Position numbers and translations under genes: made by a program
Shown here: one piece after another, positions 40,201 to 52,100 of the stretch
Numbering within the stretch: the first letter of the stretch is position 1
How the letters are laid out: each line of letters opens with the position of its first letter
NCBI RefSeq assembly: GCF_019399895.1
Contig: NC_091881.1
Coordinates: 2,854,501 to 2,918,500, forward strand
DNA: 64,000 bases
Direction of reading: 5' to 3'
Source of the DNA: Cardiocondyla obscurior
Taxonomy: Eukaryota > Arthropoda > Insecta > Hymenoptera > Formicidae
The notes under the pieces: model-generated
Seen by the model: the letters and a program-made list of their open reading frames with translations, nothing else
Database searches by the model: none
What the model was told of the DNA's origin: nothing

Positions 40201-42443
40201 TTCCGCGAAAATCTCCCGCAGCATTTGGTCGATCCGTTAGAAAGCGCGTCGATAGCATCTGAACGGGAAATTAATATACTCCTTACGACGATTAACAGTT
40301 ACCGGCCAGTACCATGAATTTTAATGTAGACCTGAAGACACCCTACCCTCTTTTTCCACGAGAACAATTCAGACACGGTGCGCGAATTAAAAATTTACCG
40401 AGACAAAATTATACTCACAACTGCTAAATATAATATCGCTTAGGGAGATTCTATATAAAACATCTTTAAACGGGCAAAATTTTGGGCACATTAATGTAAA
40501 TGTATGTGAAAGTATAATTAATTATTGTAAACAAAATAATAATCTTACTAACATTGCTGGCCATTATTCACCGTTGTCTCACATCAGTTTTTTTTTTCTT
40601 CTTTATGAGCGATTTGTAAGTAATGAAAACTTTCTCTTTTCAGGTCTCTGCCGCGGTCAAGACTTTAGTTACGAGGGAAGTCAAGGTGAGTGCACGAAGA
40701 AGTTATCCGATCGTCAACGATGGTGAGGCGTTTTTGAAATCGGATCAACCTCGTTTTTCTAGGTCCGTCACACTGGGGTAAGGAGTATCACACGTGTGTA
40801 GGCAAGCACCAGTCGCCTATTAACATAGAGGAGCATAATGTCAAGAATGTCAGTCTGCCACCGCTACGATTAATCGGCATTGACAATCCGTGTCGGTCAT
40901 ACATGACGAACAACGGCCACACAGGTGAGAAATTCCACGGCGCGATCGAGAGAGAGAGAGAGATAGAGACGTTCAGATTCGTTCGGCTCGTGGTTTTCTC
41001 GCGGCTCGCTTTAATCGATCCCGCTGGGAAACCCCTCGCGATCGCGTTCACGTAGAATTAAGTTCGAGAAAAACGTTGTCGTTGCGATATAATCGGCAAA
41101 GCGTGGAAACAAGGAAAAACAGACTTTAAATCGTATAATTATAAACATTATATACTCCCGATGTATAAAATCGACTAATAAATCACACGATTGTTGTACA
41201 GTGATGGCGAAAACGCTAAAAAAGTTAACAAACGATTCGTACGTGTCATTACTGGCGGTTAAATCACGAGGTAATGATTTAAATCGCGCTAGTTAATACA
41301 TAATCGAGCGTAGATATGAAGATTACTTATAATACGCAGTTACATAAATTTAATTAACGTTATATAAAAAAGATATTTTTAATATTTTAATAACTGCATG
41401 CTGAAAAATAAAATGTTTTTTTTTCTTTGTTCCTTTAATAAAGTTATGTTGAAGACCAACGAGTCCAAGGCAGCTATGTTAACCGGAGGACCCTTAAAAG
41501 ACCGCGTCTACGTGTTTGAACAATTGCATTTCCATTGGGGCGAGAATGATTACGAAGGATCGGAGGATTTAATTAATAATCATTCATTCCCAATGGAAAT
41601 GCACGCCGTGTTTTATAAAGAGGATTACAAGTCAATGAACGAGGCTCTTAAGCATGACGACGGCCTGGCTATTTTAGCGTATTTATATGAGGTAAGAAAA
41701 CCAAATTAATCGAATTTAATTGGTATTCTTACGCTTAATTAAATATTTTTGCAACTTTTTTTTAAAGTCTCACGCACTTGCTTTTTAATAAAATTATATA
41801 GATAAGCCCCCAACCGAATTCTATATACGAATCCATTATAAAAGTGCTACCTGACATAGAAGTGGTCGGCAAAGGTAAGGCACTGGAACAATCTTTGCTA
41901 CTGGGAGACATACTCGTGCCGGATATTGCAAGCATGCAGGATTATTTCACATATAACGGCTCGCTGACCACTCCACCGTGCCTCGAAGTTGCCACATGGA
42001 TTGACTTTAAAGATCATCAACAACTGTCACACGATCAGGTCTCTGAACATAATCTGTAAATGCTACAATTGTTTTAATGCTCTATTATTTATAAATTAAG
42101 AAATTTGTAACGTAGATCTTTTTTGAACTACGTACATGTATGTCTGTCAGCTTGATACGCAACGAGTACACAGATTTCTGTTTAATTTCAGCTGGCTGCG
42201 TTTCGTGATTTACGAAATCCCGAGGGCAACAAGTTAACTCACAATTTTCGGCCGGTGCAACCTCTAGAAGATCGAGTGGTTTATCAGAACATTCCGATCG
42301 AGTTTAGTCCGTCGAATAACGCTTCTTATGACCATCATTTCGTAGGGCACTCGGACAACGGCACAGCGCGACCGAGTGTCAAAATGCCGATTCTGTTCGT
42401 AGCACTGGGAGCACTTTTGGCAATCTTTCTATTTGCCATGTAA
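37275..42443 (+). CDS. Alpha carbonic anhydrase, secreted/GPI-anchor type
   Basis: Zinc enzyme for reversible hydration of CO2, at the outer cell surface. Six exons join in phase: 37275-37323, 40644-40685, 40763-40924, 41444-41691, 41802-42038, 42192-42443 (990 nt, 329 aa). The first exon supplies a signal peptide (MIMVLSVICLGLLLSLSLC) and its GTGAGT donor is phase 1, matching exon 2. Zinc ligands are His113 and His115 (QLHFHWG) and His138 (MEMHAV); the catalytic Thr lies in LTTPPC (222-227). Cys42 and Cys227 match the disulfide of extracellular family members. The C-terminus (about 311-329, PILFVALGALLAIFLFAM) is hydrophobic with no cytoplasmic tail, as in GPI-anchored forms. The catalytic set is complete, so it is an active-type enzyme, not a CA-related protein. 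Tail-to-tail with CCDC12. Confidence 0.93.
37324..40643 (+). other. Carbonic anhydrase intron 1
   Basis: A 3.3-kb intron between the signal-peptide exon and the mature protein. It contains an inverted-repeat element at 38402-38658. The minus-strand open frame at 39916-40224 shows no known domain and is not called. Confidence 0.7.
38402..38658. mobile_element. Inverted-repeat element, MITE-like
   Basis: The 19-bp GACGTGTGTCACGAGAAGA at 38402-38420 recurs as its exact reverse complement at 38640-38658, giving a 257-bp unit. Similarity extends a few bases outward with mismatches. No transposase frame lies inside. A small nonautonomous DNA transposon is the simplest reading, but a target-site duplication was not established. 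Confidence 0.45.
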
Positions 42444-42655
42444 GGTCCTTTATAGATTATATTCTAGTCAAAGAGTGTTTTTAATCACTATCATAATCGC
42501 TAAACAAAAAAAAAAAGAATAAGAACGATGACAAAGTATTACCAAGCAAAAAGTAATTATGATCTAATTTTATAATATGACAGTATTATGTCTACGGCAT
42601 TTAATTAAGTAACCAGTTATATAATTAACGTTAATTATTAAATATATATTCTATG

Positions 42656-42675
42656 AATAAAAAAAATAATTTATT
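42656..42675. other. Interlocked poly(A) signals of two converging genes
   Basis: AATAAA on the plus strand at 42656-42661 lies 213 bp after the carbonic anhydrase stop. AATAAA on the minus strand (plus-strand TTTATT, 42670-42675) lies 39 bp after the CCDC12 stop. Because each signal cleaves 10-30 bp further on, the two transcripts would overlap at their 3' ends. Confidence 0.55.
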
Positions 42676-42713
42676 ACAAAATATTCAGTTTCGGTAACAA
42701 TACTATATCGTCA

Positions 42714-43351
42714 TTATTCGTTATGATTATTTACATAAGCCGCTAGATCTTGTTGTCCTTGTTTGAGACGTGTTCTTACTATTTCTGCTATTGCTTTCTG
42801 CGTTTTCCTCTCTAATATTTCTAATTTTTTAGCCATGTCTCGCTTTAAATCCCAGTCAGGCTTTCTCGGTGCTAAATTACTAATATCCTATTAAATAAAT
42901 AAAATATATAAATATGAAGAATCGAAAAGACAAAAACGTTAACAGGTGATTGTCGGCAAGTAACAAAATAATCCAAAAATAAATTCTGTGGAAGCCTTAG
43001 ACTTACCAGTTCCTCGATAACCACTTTACTTTTCGCAGCGTCCAGTTGATCCTGGACCACAGTTTCTACGTCCCCGGGTTTCGCATTCTCGATTACGTTA
43101 TTCTTTAAACTCTCGTCCTGTGGCTTGTAACTTCGAAACTTCGGTCTGAAAACACGAGACTTCGATCAATGCGGCAGCGAAGTTAGGTTAGTTTTGAACT
43201 AGCGTACGTTAAACGAGCCTTACCTCGGCAAACTTTCGGCCACGTCATTTGTCTCCTCGCTGCCTTCTTCATTCTTTCGTTTCAGCGCTTGTAGCCGTTC
43301 TTTTCTTTTTAGAGCCTCTTCTTCTAACAAGCCAATTTTCTCCTCCGTCAT
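42714..43351 (-). CDS. CCDC12: Coiled-coil domain-containing protein 12 (CCDC12/Cwf18-type)
   Basis: Small nuclear protein that associates with the spliceosome. Three exons join in phase on the minus strand: 43351-43224, 43145-43007, 42887-42714 (441 nt, 146 aa). N-terminal LEEEALKRKERLQALK, central DQLDAAKSKVVIEE, and C-terminal DISNLAPRKPDWDLKRDMAKKL followed by RKTQKAIAEIVRTRLK match vertebrate CCDC12 closely. The protein is almost entirely charged helix. An in-frame TAG occurs upstream with no ATG between, so the start at 43351 is secure. The first two introns are 78 bp and 119 bp. The gene lies tail-to-tail with the carbonic anhydrase gene. Confidence 0.95.
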
Positions 43352-46182
43352 TTCTAAACAATCTGAGCGCCTGCGAATTTCCAAATGATGCTCGGTTGCG
43401 ACTCTACGGTTGGCCGTTGGCGCTTTTGAAGTCTAAAGACTCTGAACACAGTGCTTTGTTCCTAGATGGGTCGATTGCTTTGCGCATGAGCAACAACTTC
43501 GGTGCAAAATATTAAATTTAAAAGAGAAGGTTTTCAAATCTACGTTCTATCTTAAAAAGTCGTGTTAGACCGAATCAAATTCATTGTTCCCGCTTTTCCC
43601 ACTGCGACAAGAGCAGGGAAATATTTAATAATACAAAATGGAAGTAATCAACGTGCTGAAAAAAGAATATATGTTACAGCAGTATTTTGAAAGAACATCG
43701 TCTTTTAATATTTTATCTATAAAAAAAATAATAAAATTTTCTAATTTTGTTAGCGCTTTCTTTTTACATAAAAAATCAGAATTTAATTACAGTGATATCA
43801 ATATGACATTTATTAACAATTGGTAATGAATATGATAATTGACGGTATTTTTTGCGTTATCTTGAACAAGCTGGTTTCTTTGAAAATAATTAAATGTCTC
43901 GTAAACAAATTAGTTTATTAACATTTATACACAAGATTTCGTAATACAGCATCAGATAAATTATAAGCAAATTATATATACGAGAGATTACGCCTAGCAT
44001 TATCTTTATTTTATTTTATTGTTATTTTATTTTAATGTTACGCTCAGTCGCGCAGGCCGCAGCCAGCGCTCGCAAAGGATTCGCATTTATGAACGAATCG
44101 CCATCAACTTTCGCTCACGCAGTCACTCTCGCCGAAGGTGCATCGCATCCGACATCGATTTCAGTTTCGAGACAAAGCTTTAAATCTTTAATCAAGACAA
44201 ATTTATCATTATTCATTCCCAAGCGTGGAGGCTAGAAATTCACGATCCGAGCCGCAGGATCGAATAAATAAATCCGCTACGCGGAGATGATTCACGATGT
44301 TATCTCGGATTACCGTAAAGGAGAATTTATGAGAAAGAGAATGGCAAAATGCATTCTTTCCAACTCGAGCGGTCACACACACAAGACACGTGTACTTCAT
44401 CCCGCGCGAGAGATAATAAGACGAATTATAACGGCGTTTTGTTCCTCATTTCTTTTTTTTTTTTTTTCTTATTTTATTGCAACGATACCGAGAGATCGAC
44501 CGCGAATTAACGTGATCACCTGCAAGTTTGGCTGAATTTTTGGTAAGACAAGAGACACCGGCGATGTCCCACGAGATTCGCGGATTCGCCCCGCCGGGTG
44601 AAATCACGGATCTGTGCCAAACGTTTGTGAAATTGAGGACATACACGTATATACGCGCGAGAGATGTGTCTCTCGCGTCGGCGGCTTCCTCGTCGGCATT
44701 GTGTGGTACCCGCCGGGGAAAGTTTATTTACAGTCGAAGAAGAGTTTTCAATCCCGATGCGCGGCTCGATGCACGACTTGGCGAGACCCCTGATCCCGCA
44801 CATGCTCTGCGTGTGTGCGTGCCTCGTTAGAACTAACTCATTAGAGCCGATTCAATATACAGGACTCAATATACATTGTTAAACGTTAGCTAGTCGACGA
44901 TAGAATTTTGATCTTTAATGAACTTGGACTTGACGCTTTCTTCCCGCGGAGATTTATTAACTGAAAAATTAATTAGACGGATAAATCAATTTTTTTTTTC
45001 TTTTTTAGAGCATGAAAGATCTATTAAATAAAGCTTTACATTTAATGCGCGCATAAAAAGTAAATGCTACAGAGCCTCTTTACCTTGACGAATTTCGAAA
45101 ATGACTTCGACAAATTTGCGCGATATTCGCGGGGAATTAATTAAAAAGCGTTGCCTTTTTTTTTTTTTTTTTTTTTTTTCTTTCTCTCGAGTGCCTCAAG
45201 CGTCGAGCCCAAGTGGAACATAGTAAACTAATGCGAGTTTAGCGTGATTTTCGCCTTCCATCCCCGTCAGGTCAAGCGCGTGGATTAATTCTTCCTCTGT
45301 TAACATAAATATACTTATTACTACGGTTACGTTTTATGATTACGTGCTTCTTCGCGTACTTTCTGCCTTTGAGCATGATCTAGCTGCTATCGACGAAGCT
45401 GGCAGGTGCTGACGTCGCGAGCACCGTGTCAAGAACGGTAGAGGAAATCAAAAGGGATAAGGAAGCGGGGTTGCGGAGTCACACTATTATATACAGCGTC
45501 AGCGTCACACGAACCAGGCGCGTACGTGCTTGCGTAATCGAGCACGGGAAGGCCGTTACACTGGCAAGTCCTTGTTTCGGGATACATACAATCGTAATTA
45601 ATGCCATTATACGCTTGCCGAGGAAATAAGCTTCCTCGTGATGTCGATTCTCGCGCCTCCCCGGAGGCGCGCATTCTACTTTTTGTCCCACGTTTCTATC
45701 GGCCCGTCGAGAGTAAAATGACAGAGAGTAAAATTTCGCAGAGGTAGCTCACCGAGGGCAAAATGATTCGCAACGATTCGATTTCACTTGGACGCTGGTA
45801 TATTCAAGGTTACCAGTCGCCGTGACTCGCGCATGCTGTTGAACTTACTAAGTCATCCCGCGTCCTCTCGCCGAGCTATGAATAGCTGTTCTCCATACGC
45901 ACGTGCACGTACGAAAAAGCCCGCGCGCGGTGTCCGGACTTCGTCGCCGGTGTGCGTGTGCGGGTGTTCCGATGTCAGAGAATCGAGAAATTAAAGGATA
46001 TTCATATAGGGAGTGGGTCAAGATAGAAAGAAGCGGGCGGACGATGAAAGAAACGATCATGAGTGGAGAAAGAGACAGAGGGAAAAGAGAAGAGAGAGAG
46101 CTCGATTTCACCTTGCTAATATCGTCCTGTAGTGATTTACACGACTCGTCGAAGTTTTACAGCGATGCGTCTACGCGTCTAT
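43352..46182. other. Intergenic between CCDC12 and the Q-rich gene
   Basis: Contains the CCDC12 promoter side and the presumed 3' UTR of the Q-rich gene. Poly-T runs lie at 44453-44467 and 45158-45179. Several short frames (for example 44035-44235) have no domain or splice context. Nothing else is recognised. Confidence 0.6.
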
Positions 46183-49100
46183 TCACGCGCTGCCCAGCCT
46201 GCTGCGATTATTCGTGATGAATTGATAGTTTTTGTTGGGAAGCGCCCCGACGTTCAGCGCGAGTACCTTCGACACGATGTTGAGGTCGTCGTCACCTGGT
46301 CCTTGTATGCTACCTAACTCATTTGCGACTCCTGATTGATAAAGCAGACGTTGAATCTGTTTCGCAGGGGTTTGCGTTCTCGCCGGGATCTGCCTGAATT
46401 GTACGTAGGGGTTGTAGATAAACGTACTCTGAGTTCTGGGTATCGCGTTAAAATTGAAGGTGCTTCTGTTCGGAGGCTGTTGTTTGTTGTCCAGATTGAA
46501 GCCGAAATTGCCAACGGCGTTGAAAGCTTCTTGTCTGTTAAATCTGGTGGCTGGCGCGACGGGCGGCTGGAAATCGGTAGGAAACGAAACGAAATTCTGC
46601 TGCAATCGCTGCTGTTGCTGCTGAAGTTGAAGCTGGGGCTGCAATTGTAACTGCGTTTGAGGCTGCGGCTGGAGCTGAGGCTGCTGGCGGAATTGTTGGA
46701 AGTGTAGTTGCTCCGGAAAATTTGCGCGGAATAGTGGAGGCGCCGCGACGCTGGGCACTTCCAAGGACACGCTTGGCTGAAGATGAACTGCAGACGGCTC
46801 CAGAGGTTGAGACGGTTGAAGCGGTAGCACGTTCGATTGCTCGAATATACGCGGTTTTTGCAACAACGGGAAATGATTGTGCTGGTGCAAACGAAAGATT
46901 CTCTGTTCCTCCAGTTGTTTCAAACGTTGCTCCTCCAACTGTTTAATTTTAGCCTGTTCTTCCAAGTGCTTGATTCTAGCTTGCTCCTGAAGATACAGCT
47001 GCTGCTGCTTCTGTCTTACTTGCTGATCGTAGAGCTGACGTTGCCTGATGAGAAACTGCGTCTGTTGGATCTGCTGCTGCTGCAATTCGGCCAACTGCTT
47101 CTCCAGCAGTTTCTGCTTGAATTCTAACTGCTCCTGAAGAGTTAAAGCCTGTCCGTCGCCTGATTGCCTGTAAATCGGCACGATGCTTTTCGGTATACCG
47201 AGCTCATCCTGCTGCACCGTGAAGGCTGCTACCAGAGGCGCGTGGATAATTTTCACTTCCTCCGCTTGAGGTTTTTCTTTTTTAGCACTAGAAGACGAAG
47301 TGACGTTGCTCCTGGGTGGAACTGTCGGACTAGATGCGGTTGGCTTCGGTGTGATTAGCGCGTTGGCACCGGTGATCCCGTTGCTGGCACTTTGCGTCAA
47401 ACTTTCCGATACTTGCGTGATCGGTTTCAGTGTAATGCTCTCAATCTTGCTGACCGTGGACGGAGTCGCAAAAGTTTTCTTCGTTTCCAGCGAATCTTTA
47501 GCCTTGGGCTCGGCCCGTGGCGTTGTACTTTTCTCCGGCAACACCACGTTCTGTACGTGGAAGCTTCTTGCGTCGTCGAGGCTTGCTTTTTCTATCATCG
47601 TCGACGGGCTCGTGGAAACATACCTTTTCGACTCGAGGAAACTCGAGTTCTGCAACTTTTCCTCGTTCGGGATTTCCTCGTCCCCAGGAAAATTGTCGAA
47701 TGAAAAGGAGCCCTTCGGTATTACGCCGATGTTATTATTCAGATTTTTTTTAACTACTTCGTCGAAAGACTTTTCGACAGTCATAATGAGTGATTTTTCG
47801 TCTTCATCCTTTCGTTGCTCCGCGGACTCTGCCTCTAATTCCGTTAGCGCTTTCAGCAACGCTTGCCGCAGACTCTTGTCGAGCTTTACCGGAGCCGGTG
47901 CGGCTTCGAAAGCCTTAGCTGAGATCTCAGATTTTTGAGACCTAGCCAGACTAAGGCAGGCTATTAAAATTATGGCTACCTGTAAAGATAAAACGGAATT
48001 AAAATAATTCAGCGCGGGCTTAATTTATGTTCGTCAGTGATTGTTAAATCTCCCCACTCTTGGCCGTGATTAATATTCGAGGCGAGACCCGTTTCCGTGT
48101 CGCTAATAAATGGATTCCTTTCAATCACGATCGCAGGTCGCTTTTAATGCAACGAGGTCATTTGGGAAAAGATAAACCACCGGGCAGAACTTATTTAAAT
48201 GTGACGAGATTTTGATGACACAAAAATGAACATTTATGACTGGTTTCACCATATTGATTCGAGAGAGATTGAAAGCTAAAGTTTCTGTCCACCTCAGTCT
48301 ATCTCCGTGAGTCCCGTTATGAAGTGGAAGATTCACAACGGCCCGTAGGCGATTTTCTCCTCCTAAAAACATGGTAAACACGTACCCATGGCTTTCGAGC
48401 CACACGAGCAGCACTGGCGATTTGCATGTTTTATATAATTACGCGAGAACGTTCGTCCGTGTCTGTCGTCGCCGAAAAGACATGCATACATAATTAAATG
48501 CCTCTCGGAAAATTGAAAAGTGTGTACATCAACAAGTGCAACAGTACAAGTACTTTCAGAGCGGAAGCTATTTCTCATCGACTGTAATGCTATGTAACAA
48601 ATTTTTATTTTTTTTTTAAATAATTTATTACATACAAAAATACGCCTTTTTTATTGAATAAACTTTATCAATTTTCTCATTCGCACGCGCGGCTCGCCGA
48701 GTACGATAAATTCAATGCGCCAGAGAAGACGAGTATCAATCAAGGAAGAAAACGATTAATACGAGAGCTCAGCGGGGATTCTATTATGTTTCTGTTACCC
48801 TCGAATGCAATTAGAAGCCCGTATCTTTAATTACGCACGTGTACAGTGTGCCTATGCGCGTCTCTTGGGAATAAACTTTGGTATTTAAGTAGAGAAACTC
48901 GGATAGATGCCTCAGAGCTTTGTTACGTCGCCATGAATAATCGAAATTCAGCACGGTGAGGACCAGCGTAACAAACGCCCGGTTTGCGCGCTTTATCTCG
49001 CGGTACCTGCGTAGAATTTTCAAAGTATGTTTTATCGCATACCAATATTGGCACGTAATGTTTAGCATAATGAAAGTGCTTTGAGACGTTCTCACGGCAT

Positions 49101-52100
49101 TAAATTATGAAAGTAAAAGTAAATACATCGAAAGTGCCCAAGAAATTTTTCTAGCTTCTTTTTTTTTTAGTTATCTTTGTTTTTTAAGATCCCGGTGGAA
49201 ATTAAAAAATCGATGGATCACCCGAGTCTTTAACACACGCTCGGTGCTTGGAGAACGGGTTAAAGAGCCGTTTTCCCGAATTTTCTCCGAATTTTTCCGT
49301 CGGTCTGCCTCATCAGCGGTAATCGTCTTCGATTTCGACGCCACACCTGTGATTATTTGTCCACTTCAGGTAGTTGTTACGGACGAGGCAATTTGGGAAA
49401 GTGCCGCGTTTGATGACGCTTTTACGTTTAATAGCCGCGTGCCTTTCGTTTCTATAATGACACGTGACCGTGATGAGAGGTATGATGGATCCTCGGAACT
49501 ACGAACGGCGTTTGATAATTCATTATCAAGGCAATGCTATTTTAAGCGAGAATACCTCACGATCATCCGCCCGTATCATCCGGGGAATTCCTCCGCGAAC
49601 GGGTGATCAGCGATAATCCCGACGGCACGAACGGTCACGCCCTGAAAAGACCACGCGAGCCGCCCGTCGGAAGCGGTTTGTAAGCTTTGAACTTTCACCC
49701 TGATCCGTCAAATCGCCACGGTGGGAGCCCCGGTGTGACGCGTTCGCATGCACGTCGTGGAAGCTGCATTTTCGTCGAGTCGCGGAGCGGCGGAGGCAGA
49801 AGTTATTTAAATACTGTCAACCATAACTCCCTGTCAGCAGTGAATCGGTGAAAACGAGTGAGATTCCTCCGGTGCTAAGCGTCTCCTTAAGCATGCGTAA
49901 ACAAAGAGTAAAAAAAAAAAGCGCTACCCGCGCGTTGCGGTACCACGCGAGGGCTGTACCTCTGACATTTGTAAAGAAAGTTATGCCGCACCCGGAGGAG
50001 ACAACGGAACGACACGCCGGGTCAACGATAGAAAATTATCAAATTATGCATTCATCGCGCAACGAGCCCTCTTTAAGCGCTCGGCACTTTTGCCGCAAAA
50101 GGGGAAAGTCTGCTTAGACGCCCGTAAACCATCCTGCAATTTACACATAATAAAACAGGGGAGCTGTCACGTTTAGCGGCAGCGGCAGCATCCGCCGACA
50201 CGGTGGAACTGTTCCGGGCCCGCTCGTTGGTAGTTTTCATCTCGTTTCACGTCCGGATGGTTAATTCGATTCGCCGTAAACCTAGCAAAGACCCGGAGCT
50301 GCACGTCTATTGCGCTAACACGGCGGAGGCGTAACATCATTAGTATGTTCATGAGACCTTTTGTTCACTTCGGAACCGCATAAACGCCGAATATCCCCAT
50401 CGCGGCTATAAACTCGACGGCAATAAAAATGACAGCGAGCTCCGACGCATACCGGCGATTAGTCAACTTTGAAAACTTTCTAAACCCGTAACGACGAACG
50501 TCCTCCCGTACCACGCCGCCGCTGGTCCAGCGTCTCATTAATCTCCGGTCCCGTGCATACAACCGTAAGGGACAAACGCCGGCTCGCAGGTGTCGTGCCG
50601 TCTTAATAATGGCTCTGGATGCTGAAACTGATTCACGTCGTGCGCGCTTTTGACGCCTCGCTTTCGAAACACGCCGGCGAGGAATTCTGACGTGCATCAC
50701 CGCAGCGACGAATTTATAGACGTCGTATAAGCAGAGCGTTAAGTAATTCCCCGCCCGTAATTGCAGGAAACGCTGATTAATCGGCGGCGAAAAAGTCGAG
50801 AGCCCCATAAGTATGCATATATGCACCGGGAAAGGAATCATCGCGAGTAGGAAGGCGGGCACCGCACGATAGGCCGTGCCCGAACCGGTCGTTAAAATCA
50901 TCTCGTAGCCTCATATTCGGCTATCGCGAATCTTTGATTACGGACATTTTCGCGTGGCGAACTCCTGACCCGTCATTTTCCATCGCGGATAATGCGCCGC
51001 CGCGAGTTTCACCGCGCCTACGATTCCTGCGAAGCGGTCTGCGGGATTGACAAACGCAAACGCGCACGATGGAAGACAACCGCGAGCGAGGCGCTGGGAT
51101 ATCGCGTTGATTAAATCAACGGATTACGACCCGCGCGTTGTCGCCGAATAAATAACCGCGCGCCGTCAAAATTAAAACCACACTCGAGTTATTAAAGCGC
51201 CGCGACGAAAGTTTTAATGAATCGAGGAAACGAGTCGGTCCTGCATCTCGAACGCGGCACTTTGAAGCGACGGGATAACGCCGAAACCCGTTACTCCGGC
51301 GTTCAATAAACAAAACTGCTTCAATTAAGTAGATAACGACGGAGCGGAGCGCGGTTAATCGTTTCACAATGCTAATCAGACTGAGACAATTGAATCCCAA
51401 ATCATTATAATTATTTTCCAGGCCTCGATATCTCCTACTTCATTCAGAATACCGTGCCATTAAAGTAATCGGTTTTCAGACAGTATAATTGCCAGGAGCA
51501 AAGTACCATGAACGTTCCAATGAACGCCGTAGTGTACGTAAGTCGGCGAGTAAGATAAAGAAAAAAAAAAAAAAAAGTAAAAAAAAGAAAGAAAGAAATG
51601 AAACCTTATAAATAAATATAATCAACGTCGTTCCGCCACGAAGCTCCGAATTTCCGACGAGCTCTCCTCTTTCCTCCCGTACAATCCTACGTAGCGTCAA
51701 GAGCTTGTACTCGCTAGACAAAACTTGCAGTTAGGAATATGGGTCAAGTGGAGAACGACTGTAATGCCGAAGAAATCTATCGTGTTAATCGAAGTGGAGA
51801 AGACGAGAAGTCTATTTTACGCCGCGATCGGAGTGGGGAAACAGCGTGAGAGAACTCGTCACGTTGATCCGGCTTGGCAATAACACTGTTGGCGCGGTGG
51901 AAGTCAGAAGATGAGGAAGAAGAAACCGCGAGAGCACACAGGCGGCACTTTCACTCAGCAGTATGTCGAGGATGCGCAACGCTCGTGAACTTGCTTCAGC
52001 TCGGCGTACTCTTGCCGCGCCGTGACAGGGCATTAAGACCGCCGTCAGCTACGGGCTTTGTACCGGATTACGAGGAATCGGCTTGACGCAACACCGCCCG

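Noticed and set aside
39916..40224. 102-residue minus-strand frame in the carbonic anhydrase intron
   Set aside because: No domain, no splice context; composition like surrounding intron.
50365..50901. 178-residue minus-strand open frame
   Set aside because: Arg-rich, no domain, lies inside the large intron of the Q-rich gene in CpG-rich DNA where stop codons are rare. No splice or conservation evidence.
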